Positions 1-6,654 of a stretch of 10,273 bases of DNA are shown here, one piece after another. Positions within the stretch are counted from its first letter, which is position 1. The number at the start of each line of letters is the position of its first letter. The DNA is from Methylotenera sp. Lineage in GTDB: Bacteria > Pseudomonadota > Gammaproteobacteria > Burkholderiales > Methylophilaceae. Location of the stretch: positions 1-10,273 of the forward strand of contig SXVG01000021.1 of NCBI GenBank assembly GCA_005791685.1, read 5' to 3'. A program made the translations under genes and the position numbers. The notes beneath the pieces were generated by a model. That model saw only the letters and a list, made by a program, of their open reading frames with translations. It was not told the DNA's origin and did no database searches.

Positions 1-1051
1 CCGCGCCACGCACTTGGCTAAATAACAGTTGACCGCCATTAGGCAAGGCCAACTGCGGCTCACCGTTCCACACCAAATCAAAACTAGTCGTCACTTGTGG
101 CTTAACCATATAAGCGCGCTGCTGATAGCGCTTCAGCTTGAGCTGGCTTTGATTTTTTTGATTGAGGCTAATGTCTATATTGGCGTCGGCTTTGGCCTGC
201 AACAATTGCTGATATATCTCGCTTAAGTAGTCGGCGCTGGGCATGCTGATGTCGCGCCCAGCCAACCACCAACGCAGCACGTTTTTGGCCCTAGCCTCGT
301 CCAACATGGCCAAGCCTTGTAAGCACAAGCTGTCGTTTAGCAATAAGGGCTGTGCATCCAGCGCGGCCAAGGCATTCAACAAATCACTGGCCTCAGCCGC
401 ATGGGAGGCCGTTCTGGCCAAGACGTTTTTAATGGCGGGATTACGGGCAGATAATACTGGCAAGATGTCGTGGCGGATAAAATTACGCTCGTACTGGGTG
501 TTGCTATTGCTTTCGTCTTCACACCAGCTAATGCCATGCTGCTGGGCGTAATCTTCTAAGGCGCTGCGCGGCACATTTAATAGCGGCCTTAATAAGCGCC
601 TATGGCCATCGGCTGCTGCCATGCTGGCCAAGCCTTTCAGGCCGGCACCGCGAAACAATTGCAACAACAAGGTTTCCGCTTGATCGTCTTGGTGATGCGC
701 GCTCAAGACAAAATCGGCCTGCAAGTTGTTATTTAATAGCGCGTCATAACGCAATTGCCGCGCTTGGCCTTCTATGCCTAATTTACTTTGCGCATTCAGT
801 TGCACGCGTACGATGCTCAAGGGCACATTCAGCGCATCGCATTGGGCTTGGCAAAACGCCGCCCAAGTATCGGCGTTTGGACTTAAGCCATGGTGCACGT
901 GCATGGCCTGCAAATCAAACGCTATGGTCAATCTAGCCTGTGCCAACAGGTGCAACAAGACGCAAGAATCCAAGCCACCACTTAAGCCTAGCAACAAGCG
1001 TTGCTGAGGCTTAATGTGCTGACTTAAAAATTGCTGCAGGGCAGTTTGCAT
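1..1051 (-). CDS. tilS: tRNA(Ile)-lysidine synthase, 3' end beyond the window
   Basis: TilS uses ATP to attach lysine to C34 of the tRNA-Ile with anticodon CAU. This makes lysidine, switches codon reading from AUG to AUA, and switches charging from Met to Ile; the enzyme is cytosolic. I translated this frame by hand: 350 codons are visible and the frame is still open at base 1. The ATP-pyrophosphatase P-loop SGGLDS is at residues 24-29. HHQDDQAET is at 119-127, RPLL at 155-158, DESN at 179-182 and RNFIR at 189-193, all hallmarks of the family. E. coli TilS has 432 residues, so roughly the last 80-100 residues, mainly the C-terminal tRNA-binding domain, are missing here. The ATG at 1051 is the only plausible start: no in-frame ATG, GTG or TTG lies just upstream, and the P-loop sits at the usual distance. 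I see no good Shine-Dalgarno. It follows accA after a 191-base gap. Confidence 0.95.
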   Translation of the reverse strand, partial: MQTALQQFLSQHIKPQQRLLLGLSGGLDSCVLLHLLAQARLTIAFDLQAMHVHHGLSPNADTWAAFCQAQCDALNVPLSIVRVQLNAQSKLGIEGQARQLRYDALLNNNLQADFVLSAHHQDDQAETLLLQLFRGAGLKGLASMAAADGHRRLLRPLLNVPRSALEDYAQQHGISWCEDESNSNTQYERNFIRHDILPVLSARNPAIKNVLARTASHAAEASDLLNALAALDAQPLLLNDSLCLQGLAMLDEARAKNVLRWWLAGRDISMPSADYLSEIYQQLLQAKADANIDISLNQKNQSQLKLKRYQQRAYMVKPQVTTSFDLVWNGEPQLALPNGGQLLFSQVRGA

Positions 1052-1115
1052 GAGCGGGGAGCGAAAGATGCTTTATAAAAAGTGGTTAGCCACAAAAAAT
1101 ACCCATCTTTTTGAC

Positions 1116-1147
1116 GCCGATAAACGCAGATCAAACCCACATAAATC
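1116..1147. repeat. dispersed-repeat-like segment, copy 1
   Basis: The A-rich core TAAACGCAGATCAAA, preceded by GCCGA, resembles a segment in the dnaE-tpx spacer (5973-6001) with core TAAACACGGATAAAA. The shared pattern is GCCGA, then TAAAC-R-C-R-GAT-M-AAA. On the other strand it reads like the TCTGCGTTTATCGGCG elements I recall as intergenic in many proteobacterial genomes. Calling it a dispersed family is inference, because only two degenerate copies are visible here. Confidence 0.4.
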
Positions 1148-1193
1148 AAAAAATAGCCTAATTTAGTGAGCGTGCACGAGCTTGATAAGCGGC

Positions 1194-1213
1194 CAAGGGA
1201 GACGGGGCCCTTG
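1194..1213. repeat. short perfect inverted repeat downstream of accA
   Basis: CAAGGG (1194-1199) and CCCTTG (1208-1213) are perfect inverted arms around an 8-base loop, about 30 bases past the accA stop. Neither strand has a T-tract right after it, so it does not look like an intrinsic terminator. It could be a 3' mRNA structure or chance. Confidence 0.35.
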
Positions 1214-1242
1214 CGGTATCTGTGGCGAGTGTTGCTTGCGTC

Positions 1243-2238
1243 TTACGGCTTGACGCTTACTCGCGTTTTTCTCTCGGCCACTTCTTTAAATTGGCCGTAG
1301 CTCATCAAGCGCTCATAGCGTCTCACCAATAGCGCTTTAATGGATTTGGTTTTGAGTTTGACTAATTCTTCTTTAAGGGCCACGCGTAAGTTCTCCATCA
1401 CCACTTCCGGTGCACGGTGTGAGCCGCCTAGCGGTTCAGGGATGATGCGGTCAATTAAACCCAAGCCTTGCAAGCGCTCTGCGGTAATGGCCAAGGATTC
1501 AGCTGCCACCGGCGCTTTGTCGGCGCTTTTATATAAAATAGAAGCGCAACCTTCGGGTGAAATCACCGAGTAAACGCCGTATTGCAACATCAACAATTGA
1601 TCCACCACGCCTAATGCCAGCGCCCCACCTGAACCGCCTTCGCCTATGATGACGCCTATGATGGGGGTTTCCAATTCGGCCATGACGTATAAATTACGGG
1701 CAATGGCTTCGGATTGGCCGCGCTCTTCTGCGCCTATACCAGGGTAGGCGCCTGGGGTATCAATCAGAGTGATGATGGGGATGCCAAATTTTTCGGCTAA
1801 ACGGAATAAGCGCAAGGCTTTACGGTAGCCTTCAGGGCGCGGCATGCCAAAATTGCGGTATTGGCGCTCTTTAACATCGCGGCCTTTTTGATGGCCTATC
1901 ACCATGACAGGCTGACCATCCAACCTAGCCAAACCACCGACAATCGCTGGATCGTCAGAAAAAGCGCGGTCGCCGTGCAATTCTTCGAAGTCGGTAAATA
2001 TAGCTTGGATGTAATCTAGGGTGTAAGGCCGTTGTGCATGACGTGCTAACTGCGAAATTTGCCAAGCATTTAAATTGCCGTAAATGTCTTCTGAAAGTTT
2101 TTTATTTTTCTTTTCTAGGGCGCTCAGTTCTTTAGATATATCCAAAGCATCGTTGGCGTCATGCGCCGCTTGCAAACCTTCGATTTGGCTTTCCAGCTCA
2201 GCGATCGGTTGTTCAAAATCCAAGTAACTTATTTTCAT
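1243..2238 (-). CDS. accA: acetyl-CoA carboxylase carboxyltransferase, alpha subunit
   Basis: AccA pairs with AccD in the carboxyltransferase half of acetyl-CoA carboxylase. It moves the carboxyl group from carboxybiotin-BCCP to acetyl-CoA, giving malonyl-CoA for fatty acid synthesis in the cytosol. The protein has 331 residues (E. coli 319), with the extra length mostly at the C-terminus. The N-terminal signature LDFEQPIAELE (residues 6-16) begins a helical segment. The crotonase-like core follows, with HQKGR (116-120), DTPGAYPG (160-167) and the glycine-rich GEGGSGG (199-205) that forms part of the acyl-CoA and oxyanion region. EPLGGSHR is at 268-275. The ATG matches the start of known AccA proteins. 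The upstream bases on the minus strand (AAGAGATGAGAG) give only a loose Shine-Dalgarno. It lies 143 bases after dnaE on the same strand, an arrangement also seen in E. coli. Confidence 0.98.
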   Translation of the reverse strand: MKISYLDFEQPIAELESQIEGLQAAHDANDALDISKELSALEKKNKKLSEDIYGNLNAWQISQLARHAQRPYTLDYIQAIFTDFEELHGDRAFSDDPAIVGGLARLDGQPVMVIGHQKGRDVKERQYRNFGMPRPEGYRKALRLFRLAEKFGIPIITLIDTPGAYPGIGAEERGQSEAIARNLYVMAELETPIIGVIIGEGGSGGALALGVVDQLLMLQYGVYSVISPEGCASILYKSADKAPVAAESLAITAERLQGLGLIDRIIPEPLGGSHRAPEVVMENLRVALKEELVKLKTKSIKALLVRRYERLMSYGQFKEVAERKTRVSVKP

Positions 2239-2381
2239 CTCTCATCTCTTGTTAAAGCTAACGCCTAAAGGCCGGTGGTTTAAGGATGGGCTGGGTAGGC
2301 AAAATTAGCAACAATAACGCTCCCTGCTCACCCGACAAAGGCATCCTAGCCCCTAGGCCCTAAATCCTAGCCCCTGTTTTA
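2239..2381. other. dnaE-accA intergenic spacer
   Basis: This 143-base gap lies between two co-directional genes. It holds the heptamer repeat array described separately and a GCC-TTTA-GGC mini-stem near 2265-2275. I see no convincing -35/-10 pair and no stem followed by a T-tract, so co-transcription of accA with dnaE is the simplest reading. Confidence 0.4.
2345..2375. repeat. degenerate heptamer tandem repeat (CCTAGCC type)
   Basis: Four consecutive 7-base units begin with CCTA and run CCTAGCC, CCTAGGC, CCTAAAT, CCTAGCC, followed by a partial CCT. As a consequence the 12-mer ATCCTAGCCCCT occurs twice, at 2343-2354 and 2364-2375, 21 bases (three units) apart. The array starts 7 bases past the dnaE stop codon. 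Short heptamer arrays of this kind are known between genes in several bacterial groups; no function can be read from the sequence. Confidence 0.75.
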
Positions 2382-5300
2382 CTAATTATATAGGATTTTT
2401 ACATTATCACGGCTTAACCACAAACTTAAATCGGCCAGCAAGCTTTCTGCCAAATCTACCCGCCAATCATTGCCCAGCATCAATTCCACCCGGCTGGTTT
2501 GATTGTGGTAGACCACTTTAACCGCACAGCCACGCTGTTCATCCGAGGCGCTTTTGCGATAGGGTTGCAACAAGGTTTTTAGTTTTTCCGCATCGGCTTG
2601 GCCGTTACAGGAAATTTTTAAAAAGCTCGCTCTGCTATTACGTAAACCGGATATGTCGTGTAATTTTCTGGCATTCACGCGCAAGCCGCCAGAAAACTCA
2701 TCGTGGCTCACCCGCCCTTCCACTATGATCAATTGGTCGTCTTTGAGTAAAGCTTGAGATAGAGCCAACAACTCACTGCCTACCACCACTTCGATACGGG
2801 TAGTGCCATCGTCCAAGCCGACGATGGCCATTTTGCCTCTGCCGGTCATACGCACGCGTATGCCAGAAACAATACCGGCCAACAATTGCGGTTGTTCCTT
2901 AGGGCTTAAGTTCGCCAAACTGCTGCTGACAAATTGCGCCAAGTCTTTTTGGTAAGCGGCATAGGGGTGGCCACTAAAATAAAAACCTAGCGCCGCTTTT
3001 TCTTCCAATAAGCGTTGCTGCTCAGGCCAAGCCGGCACCTTAGGCAAGACATTAACCGCGTTATCGGCCGCCTCACCAAACAAGCTGTTTTGTTGGCGGT
3101 TGGCGCTATTTTGTTCAGCCACCGCCATGGCGGTGGCCACCGCCGCCAGCAAGGCGTTGCGATTGGGTTCGGCTGGCTGATCGCTTAATGCATCAAAGGC
3201 ACCGGCCCGAATTAAAGATTCCACCACGCGCCGATTCACTTTGCGCAAATCCAAGCGCTTGCAAAAATCAAACAAATCTTTGAATGGGCCGTCTTTATCG
3301 CGCGCCTGTAAAATCACCTCTATCGCGGCCAAGCCCGTGCCTTTCACTGCACCCAAGCCATACAAGATTTGCTGACCGTTTATGGGGGTAAATTTAAAAT
3401 CACTGCGATTGACGTCGGGCGGCAATACTTCAATTTGATTGGGCGCGCAATCGTCATAAAACACGTGCACATTGTCGGTATTATTCATGTCGGCCGACAT
3501 GGTCGAGGCGAGAAAAGCCGCCGGATAATGCGCTTTCAAATACGCCGTTTGATAGGCCACCAAGGCATAGGCGGCGGCATGCGATTTATTAAAACCGTAG
3601 CCGGCAAATCTTTCCAATAAATCAAATAATTCCGACGCTTGTCGCTCGGTCATATTGTTTTTAACCGCACCTTGCACAAAGGTGTTACGTTGCGCGTCCA
3701 TTTCTTCTTGTTTCTTTTTACCCATGGCGCGACGTAATAAATCGGCACCGCCCAAGCTGTACCCTGCCACCACTTGGGCAATCTGCATCACCTGCTCTTG
3801 ATACACGGCAATGCCGTAGGTTTCTTTAAGAATAGACTCAGTCAAGGGGTGCGGGTATTCCACGCGTTGCTTACCGTGCTTACGGCGGCAATAGTCCGGG
3901 ATCAAATCCATGGGGCCAGGCCTATACAAGGCCACCAAGGCAATGATGTCCTCAAAGCAATCCGGCATGGCTTGCTTGAGCATGTCTTTCATGCCGCGCG
4001 ACTCAAGCTGAAACACGGCGGTCGTATTCGCAGTTTTTAATAACTTAAAGGTGGCTTTATCGTCCAGCGGCAAAGTGGCAAAAGACAAAGGTGGCAAGTC
4101 GGCTAAGGCGCGCTGCTTATTGGCGTTGAGCAAGGCTAATTCCAATATGGTCAGGGTGCGCAAGCCTAAAAAGTCAAATTTAACTAGGCCAACCGCCTCC
4201 ACGTCATCTTTGTCGTATTGGCTCACCAAACTGCCGCCATCGGCTTGGCAATAAATGGGCGAGAAGTCCGATATCTTACCCGGTGAAATCAGCACCCCGC
4301 CGGCATGCATGCCGACATTGCGTACCAAGCCCTCTAAGCGCAGCGCCAATTCCAACAACTCACGCAATTCTTCTTCGCTGTCTCGGCGCTCGGCTAATTG
4401 CGGCTCTTTTTCTAGCGCGTCGGACAAGGTAATGCCCAACTCCTGTGGGATTAATTTACTGATGCCGTCAATAAACCCGTAAGGCAAATCCAACACCCGC
4501 CCAACATCCTTAATCACCGCTTTGGCCGCCATGGTGCCGAAAGTGGCGATTTGTGAAACGGCATCCAAACCGTACTTTTGCTTAACGTAATCAATGACGC
4601 GATCGCGGCCCTCTTGGCAAAAATCGATATCAAAGTCAGGCATGGACACGCGGTCTGGATTCAAGAAACGCTCAAACAAGAGCTGGTATTCCAAGGGATC
4701 CAAATCGGTAATGCCTAAGCTGTACGCCACCACCGAACCGGCACCCGAACCGCGACCCGGCCCCACTGGCACGCCATTATTTTTAGCCCAATTAATGAAG
4801 TCCGCCACAATTAAAAAATAGCCGGCAAAGCCCATTTGGTTAATCACCTGGATTTCAAAATCCAAGCGCGCCTCATACTCAGGCGTTTTAGCTTGCCTTA
4901 CCGCCACATCAGCATACAGCCCCTGCAAGCGCGCATCCAAGCCGCGCCGTGCTTCGGCCTGCAAATAATCACTCAGGCTTTCATTATTGGGCGTAGGGAA
5001 ATTGGGCAGATAATTTTTACCCAAACTTAGATGCAAGTTACAGCGTTTGGCAATTTCCACGCTGGTCTGCAACGCCTCTGGCAGGTCAGCAAACAAATCT
5101 GCTAATTGTTGCTGCGTTTTAAAATATTGCTCTTCGGTAAAATGCTTGGGGCGCCGCGTGTCCGCCAACACATAGCCTTCGGCAATGCAGGTGCGCGCTT
5201 CGTGCGCCCTAAAATCATCCGGACTAATAAATTGGATGGGATGGGTGGCGACTATGGGCAAATTAAGCGCATGCGCGATGCCACGCACCTCCGCGATGTA

Positions 5301-5885
5301 ATCTTCTTGTGGCGTAGCTTGTTTATTGGCCGCGGTGGCCACACGTTGCACTTCCAAATAAAAGCGATCGGGAAATAAAGTCTGCCATTGCCGCGCCAAA
5401 TCCGTGGCCAACGCCGGATTGCCTTGTAAACAAGCCTGACCCACCTCGCCTTGCATGGCGCCCGACAGCAAGATTAAGCCATCGCTGCCGCATTCTTCAA
5501 ACCAAGCACGTTTAAATTCGGCGCGACCACGGTGCTGATTGCTAAGGTAAGCGCGGCTAAGCAATTGGCATAACAATAAATAGCCTGCTTGCGACTGACA
5601 AAGCAATAAAATCCGACTGGGCTGATCACGATTGAGCGGATTTTCCAACCACACATCGCAGCCTATGATGGGCTTTAAGCCTTTAGCTCTGGCCGCTTTG
5701 TAAAATTTGATGGTGCCGAATAGATTGTTTAAATCGCTTAAAGCCAAGGCCGGCATATTGTCAGCAAAAGCTTGCTGCACATAGTCATCTATGCGCACAA
5801 TGCCATCGACTATGGAGTACTCGCTATGGCAACGCAAGTGCACAAATGACGGGCTGTTTTTTGCTGATGTTTGGGTTTGCAACAT
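2382..5885 (-). CDS. dnaE: DNA polymerase III, alpha (catalytic) subunit
   Basis: DnaE is the replicative DNA polymerase subunit of the Pol III holoenzyme, working with epsilon, the beta clamp and tau. It has 1167 residues (E. coli 1160) and aligns throughout. The PHP domain is residues 1 to about 280. It is degenerate as in E. coli: R18 and L52 stand where active PHP domains carry metal-binding histidines, so proofreading probably needs a separate DnaQ. The C-family polymerase core carries GPGRGSGAGS before PDFDIDF, with catalytic D417 and D419, and the third aspartate D571 in KFDFLGLRT; these match E. coli D401, D403 and D555. Next come the GFNKSH fingers region, a helix-hairpin-helix segment, the beta-clamp motif QNSLF (932-936), an OB fold (about 995-1080) and the tau-binding tail. 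The start gives about 8 extra residues over E. coli; the alternative ATG at M44 would remove part of the PHP domain. Confidence 0.98.
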   Translation of the reverse strand: MLQTQTSAKNSPSFVHLRCHSEYSIVDGIVRIDDYVQQAFADNMPALALSDLNNLFGTIKFYKAARAKGLKPIIGCDVWLENPLNRDQPSRILLLCQSQAGYLLLCQLLSRAYLSNQHRGRAEFKRAWFEECGSDGLILLSGAMQGEVGQACLQGNPALATDLARQWQTLFPDRFYLEVQRVATAANKQATPQEDYIAEVRGIAHALNLPIVATHPIQFISPDDFRAHEARTCIAEGYVLADTRRPKHFTEEQYFKTQQQLADLFADLPEALQTSVEIAKRCNLHLSLGKNYLPNFPTPNNESLSDYLQAEARRGLDARLQGLYADVAVRQAKTPEYEARLDFEIQVINQMGFAGYFLIVADFINWAKNNGVPVGPGRGSGAGSVVAYSLGITDLDPLEYQLLFERFLNPDRVSMPDFDIDFCQEGRDRVIDYVKQKYGLDAVSQIATFGTMAAKAVIKDVGRVLDLPYGFIDGISKLIPQELGITLSDALEKEPQLAERRDSEEELRELLELALRLEGLVRNVGMHAGGVLISPGKISDFSPIYCQADGGSLVSQYDKDDVEAVGLVKFDFLGLRTLTILELALLNANKQRALADLPPLSFATLPLDDKATFKLLKTANTTAVFQLESRGMKDMLKQAMPDCFEDIIALVALYRPGPMDLIPDYCRRKHGKQRVEYPHPLTESILKETYGIAVYQEQVMQIAQVVAGYSLGGADLLRRAMGKKKQEEMDAQRNTFVQGAVKNNMTERQASELFDLLERFAGYGFNKSHAAAYALVAYQTAYLKAHYPAAFLASTMSADMNNTDNVHVFYDDCAPNQIEVLPPDVNRSDFKFTPINGQQILYGLGAVKGTGLAAIEVILQARDKDGPFKDLFDFCKRLDLRKVNRRVVESLIRAGAFDALSDQPAEPNRNALLAAVATAMAVAEQNSANRQQNSLFGEAADNAVNVLPKVPAWPEQQRLLEEKAALGFYFSGHPYAAYQKDLAQFVSSSLANLSPKEQPQLLAGIVSGIRVRMTGRGKMAIVGLDDGTTRIEVVVGSELLALSQALLKDDQLIIVEGRVSHDEFSGGLRVNARKLHDISGLRNSRASFLKISCNGQADAEKLKTLLQPYRKSASDEQRGCAVKVVYHNQTSRVELMLGNDWRVDLAESLLADLSLWLSRDNVKILYN

Positions 5886-5904
5886 AAGGCAAATTTTACC
5901 TTAT
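5884..5904 (-). promoter_or_regulatory. near-palindrome overlapping the dnaE start codon
   Basis: This 21-base near-palindrome has only one non-matching pair (5890/5898), which would be a G-U wobble in dnaE mRNA. The stem of about 9 pairs closes on a three-base loop. Its 3' arm includes the A and U of the dnaE AUG, and its 5' arm holds AAGG, the only Shine-Dalgarno-like bases nearby. Unfolded, AAGG lies 13 bases before the start codon, longer than usual. A hairpin here could lower or gate dnaE translation. The pairing is visible in the sequence; the regulatory role is inference. Confidence 0.45.
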
Positions 5905-5915
5905 CGGCTTCCGTT

Positions 5916-5960
5916 TCAGAAAAAATATTACGCGAAAATCAGCGCTGCCTCAGAAAAAAT
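5916..5960. repeat. 11-base direct repeat in the dnaE-tpx spacer
   Basis: TCAGAAAAAAT occurs at 5916-5926 and again at 5950-5960, start-to-start distance 34 bases. The two copies overlap the -10 and -35 sides of the candidate dnaE promoter. They may be binding sites for a regulator, or simply A-tract sequence. Confidence 0.5.
5925..5953 (-). promoter_or_regulatory. possible dnaE promoter
   Basis: On the minus strand, CTGAGG (5953-5948) and TAATAT (5930-5925) are separated by exactly 17 bases. They match the sigma-70 -35 and -10 consensus at 3 of 6 and 4 of 6 positions. Transcription would start near 5917, leaving a leader of about 30 bases made almost entirely of the near-palindrome at the start codon. 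The match is weak and the region is AT-rich, so this is only a candidate. Confidence 0.3.
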
Positions 5961-5972
5961 TTAGCCGACTAT

Positions 5973-6001
5973 GCCGACAAATAAACACGGATAAAAACAA
6001 G
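5973..6001. repeat. dispersed-repeat-like segment, copy 2
   Basis: GCCGA followed by the core TAAACACGGATAAAA is the second copy of the segment seen at 1116-1147. The cores agree at most positions, but this copy has four extra bases after GCCGA. Both copies lie only in spacers. Confidence 0.4.
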
Positions 6002-6019
6002 CCTAGGACGCAGCAACTT

Positions 6020-6062
6020 TTGATTGAATGTGATGGAAAAAACCATCATACTTGGGTATAGC
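6020..6062 (+). promoter_or_regulatory. possible tpx promoter with inverted repeat
   Basis: Two overlapping candidates exist. TGGAAA (6034-6039) pairs with TATAGC (6057-6062) at 17 bases, and TTGATT (6020-6025) pairs with CATCAT (6044-6049) at 18 bases; each box matches consensus at four positions. Between them is a perfect 6-base inverted repeat, TGATGG (6031-6036) and CCATCA (6043-6048), around six A residues. Its position suits an operator or DNA bend. I recognise no OxyR or Fnr consensus in it. Confidence 0.3.
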
Positions 6063-6090
6063 GCGTAAGCTTTGTTTAATCACCCTCTGA

Positions 6091-6095
6091 AAGGA
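6091..6095 (+). promoter_or_regulatory. Shine-Dalgarno of tpx
   Basis: AAGGA lies 7 bases before the ATG at 6103. This is the best-formed ribosome binding site in the window and fixes the tpx start, in line with an abundant antioxidant enzyme. Confidence 0.8.
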
Positions 6096-6102
6096 AATAA
6101 CC

Positions 6103-6609
6103 ATGTCTAATAACGTTACACTTAAAGGCGGCCCAGTTAAAATCGGCGGCACTTTCCCAGAAAAAGGCCAGACTGCCCCCAATTTCAAGCTTGCGGACAA
6201 AGCCCGCAACGATGTCACTTTAGAAAACTTTGCCGGCCTGCGCAAAGTGCTCAACATTTTCCCCAGCATAGACACCCCTACTTGCGCGACTTCGGTACGC
6301 ACTTTCAACCAATCCGCCGCCAAGTTAAACAACACCGTGGTACTGTGCATTTCAGCCGACTTGCCGTTTGCACAAAATCGCTTTTGTGCTGCAGAAGGCA
6401 TAGAGCAGGTCAGCACCTTGTCGGCATTCCGGCATTTGAGTGAATTTGCCCACAGCTATGGCGTAGCTATTGAAGACACCAGCCTCGCCGGTTTAACTAC
6501 CCGCGCAGTGATAGTGTTGGACGAAAATAACCGCGTCTTGCACAGTGAACTGGTGTCAGAAATCACCAGTGAGCCGAATTACTCAGCGGCATTGGCGGTT
6601 TTGCAATAG
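6103..6609 (+). CDS. tpx: thiol peroxidase (Tpx, atypical 2-Cys peroxiredoxin)
   Basis: Tpx reduces hydrogen peroxide and organic (lipid) hydroperoxides, with electrons supplied by thioredoxin. It has 168 residues, the same size as the E. coli enzyme, and aligns end to end. The thioredoxin-like fold carries the motif NIFPSIDTPTC, with peroxidatic Cys61. The resolving Cys95 sits in PFAQNRFC, and both cysteines have the E. coli numbering. The active-site arginine is R134 in TTRAVIV. A third cysteine, C82, lies in VVLCISADLP, also as in E. coli. No signal peptide is visible, so the protein is probably cytosolic, although E. coli Tpx has been reported as periplasmic. It is the only plus-strand gene here, divergent from dnaE and convergent with the gene after it, so it is probably transcribed alone. 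A strong ribosome binding site and an inverted repeat precede it. Confidence 0.97.
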   Translation: MSNNVTLKGGPVKIGGTFPEKGQTAPNFKLADKARNDVTLENFAGLRKVLNIFPSIDTPTCATSVRTFNQSAAKLNNTVVLCISADLPFAQNRFCAAEGIEQVSTLSAFRHLSEFAHSYGVAIEDTSLAGLTTRAVIVLDENNRVLHSELVSEITSEPNYSAALAVLQ

Positions 6610-6614
6610 GGGCT

Positions 6615-6636
6615 GGGTCGGCTTGAAAGTCGACCT
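6615..6636. repeat. REP-like imperfect palindrome in the tpx convergent gap
   Basis: GGTCGGC (6616-6622) and GTCGACC (6629-6635) form a 7-pair stem, one pair being G-U in RNA, with loop TTGAAA; G6615/T6636 can add a wobble pair. With the flanking CTAC on the right it resembles the GTAGGTCGGGCTTNAGCCCGAC class of intergenic palindromes seen in many proteobacteria. It sits 6 bases past the tpx stop. No T-tract follows on either strand, so it is not a standard intrinsic terminator, though it could protect either 3' end. Confidence 0.55.
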
Positions 6637-6654
6637 ACAAAACGAGTGGCGTTC

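Larger units (their letters stand above)
1052..1242. other. accA-tilS intergenic spacer
   Basis: This 191-base spacer has no credible coding frame. Read toward tilS (minus strand) it contains a 6-base hairpin (1194-1213), the 8-base palindrome CGTGCACG around 1171-1178, a dispersed-repeat-like segment (1116-1147), a 4-base stem GTGG/CCAC followed by T residues (about 1078-1094), and TATAAA at 1077-1072. TATAAA resembles a -10 box and would give tilS a very short leader, but no matching -35 box is visible at 16-18 bases. No clear intrinsic terminator ends accA, so read-through from accA into tilS remains possible. Confidence 0.5.
5886..6102. other. dnaE-tpx divergent spacer
   Basis: These 217 bases separate divergent start codons and must hold control elements for both genes. 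In order they contain the near-palindrome at the dnaE start, the candidate dnaE promoter with 11-base direct repeats, the dispersed-repeat-like copy 2, the inverted repeat and candidate promoters of tpx, and the tpx ribosome binding site. No small coding gene is supported here. Confidence 0.6.

Noticed and set aside
243..1007. Plus-strand frames of 102 and 77 codons near the left edge
   Set aside because: The minus strand here encodes TilS with all its motifs, so these are shadows.
1078..1094. The GTGG/CCAC stem followed by T residues as an intrinsic terminator of accA
   Set aside because: The stem is only four pairs and lies about 150 bases from the accA stop, next to the tilS start. Too weak to call.
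2265..2275. The GCC-TTTA-GGC mini-stem as a dnaE terminator
   Set aside because: It has three pairs and no T-tract after it on the minus strand.
3369..5378. Several open frames of 60-90 codons antisense to dnaE
   Set aside because: They lie wholly opposite strongly conserved dnaE codons, show no recognisable domains, and lack ribosome binding sites.
6003..6416. A 137-codon minus-strand frame opposite tpx
   Set aside because: It mirrors tpx codons and continues into the spacer. No family is recognisable, while tpx itself is unmistakable.
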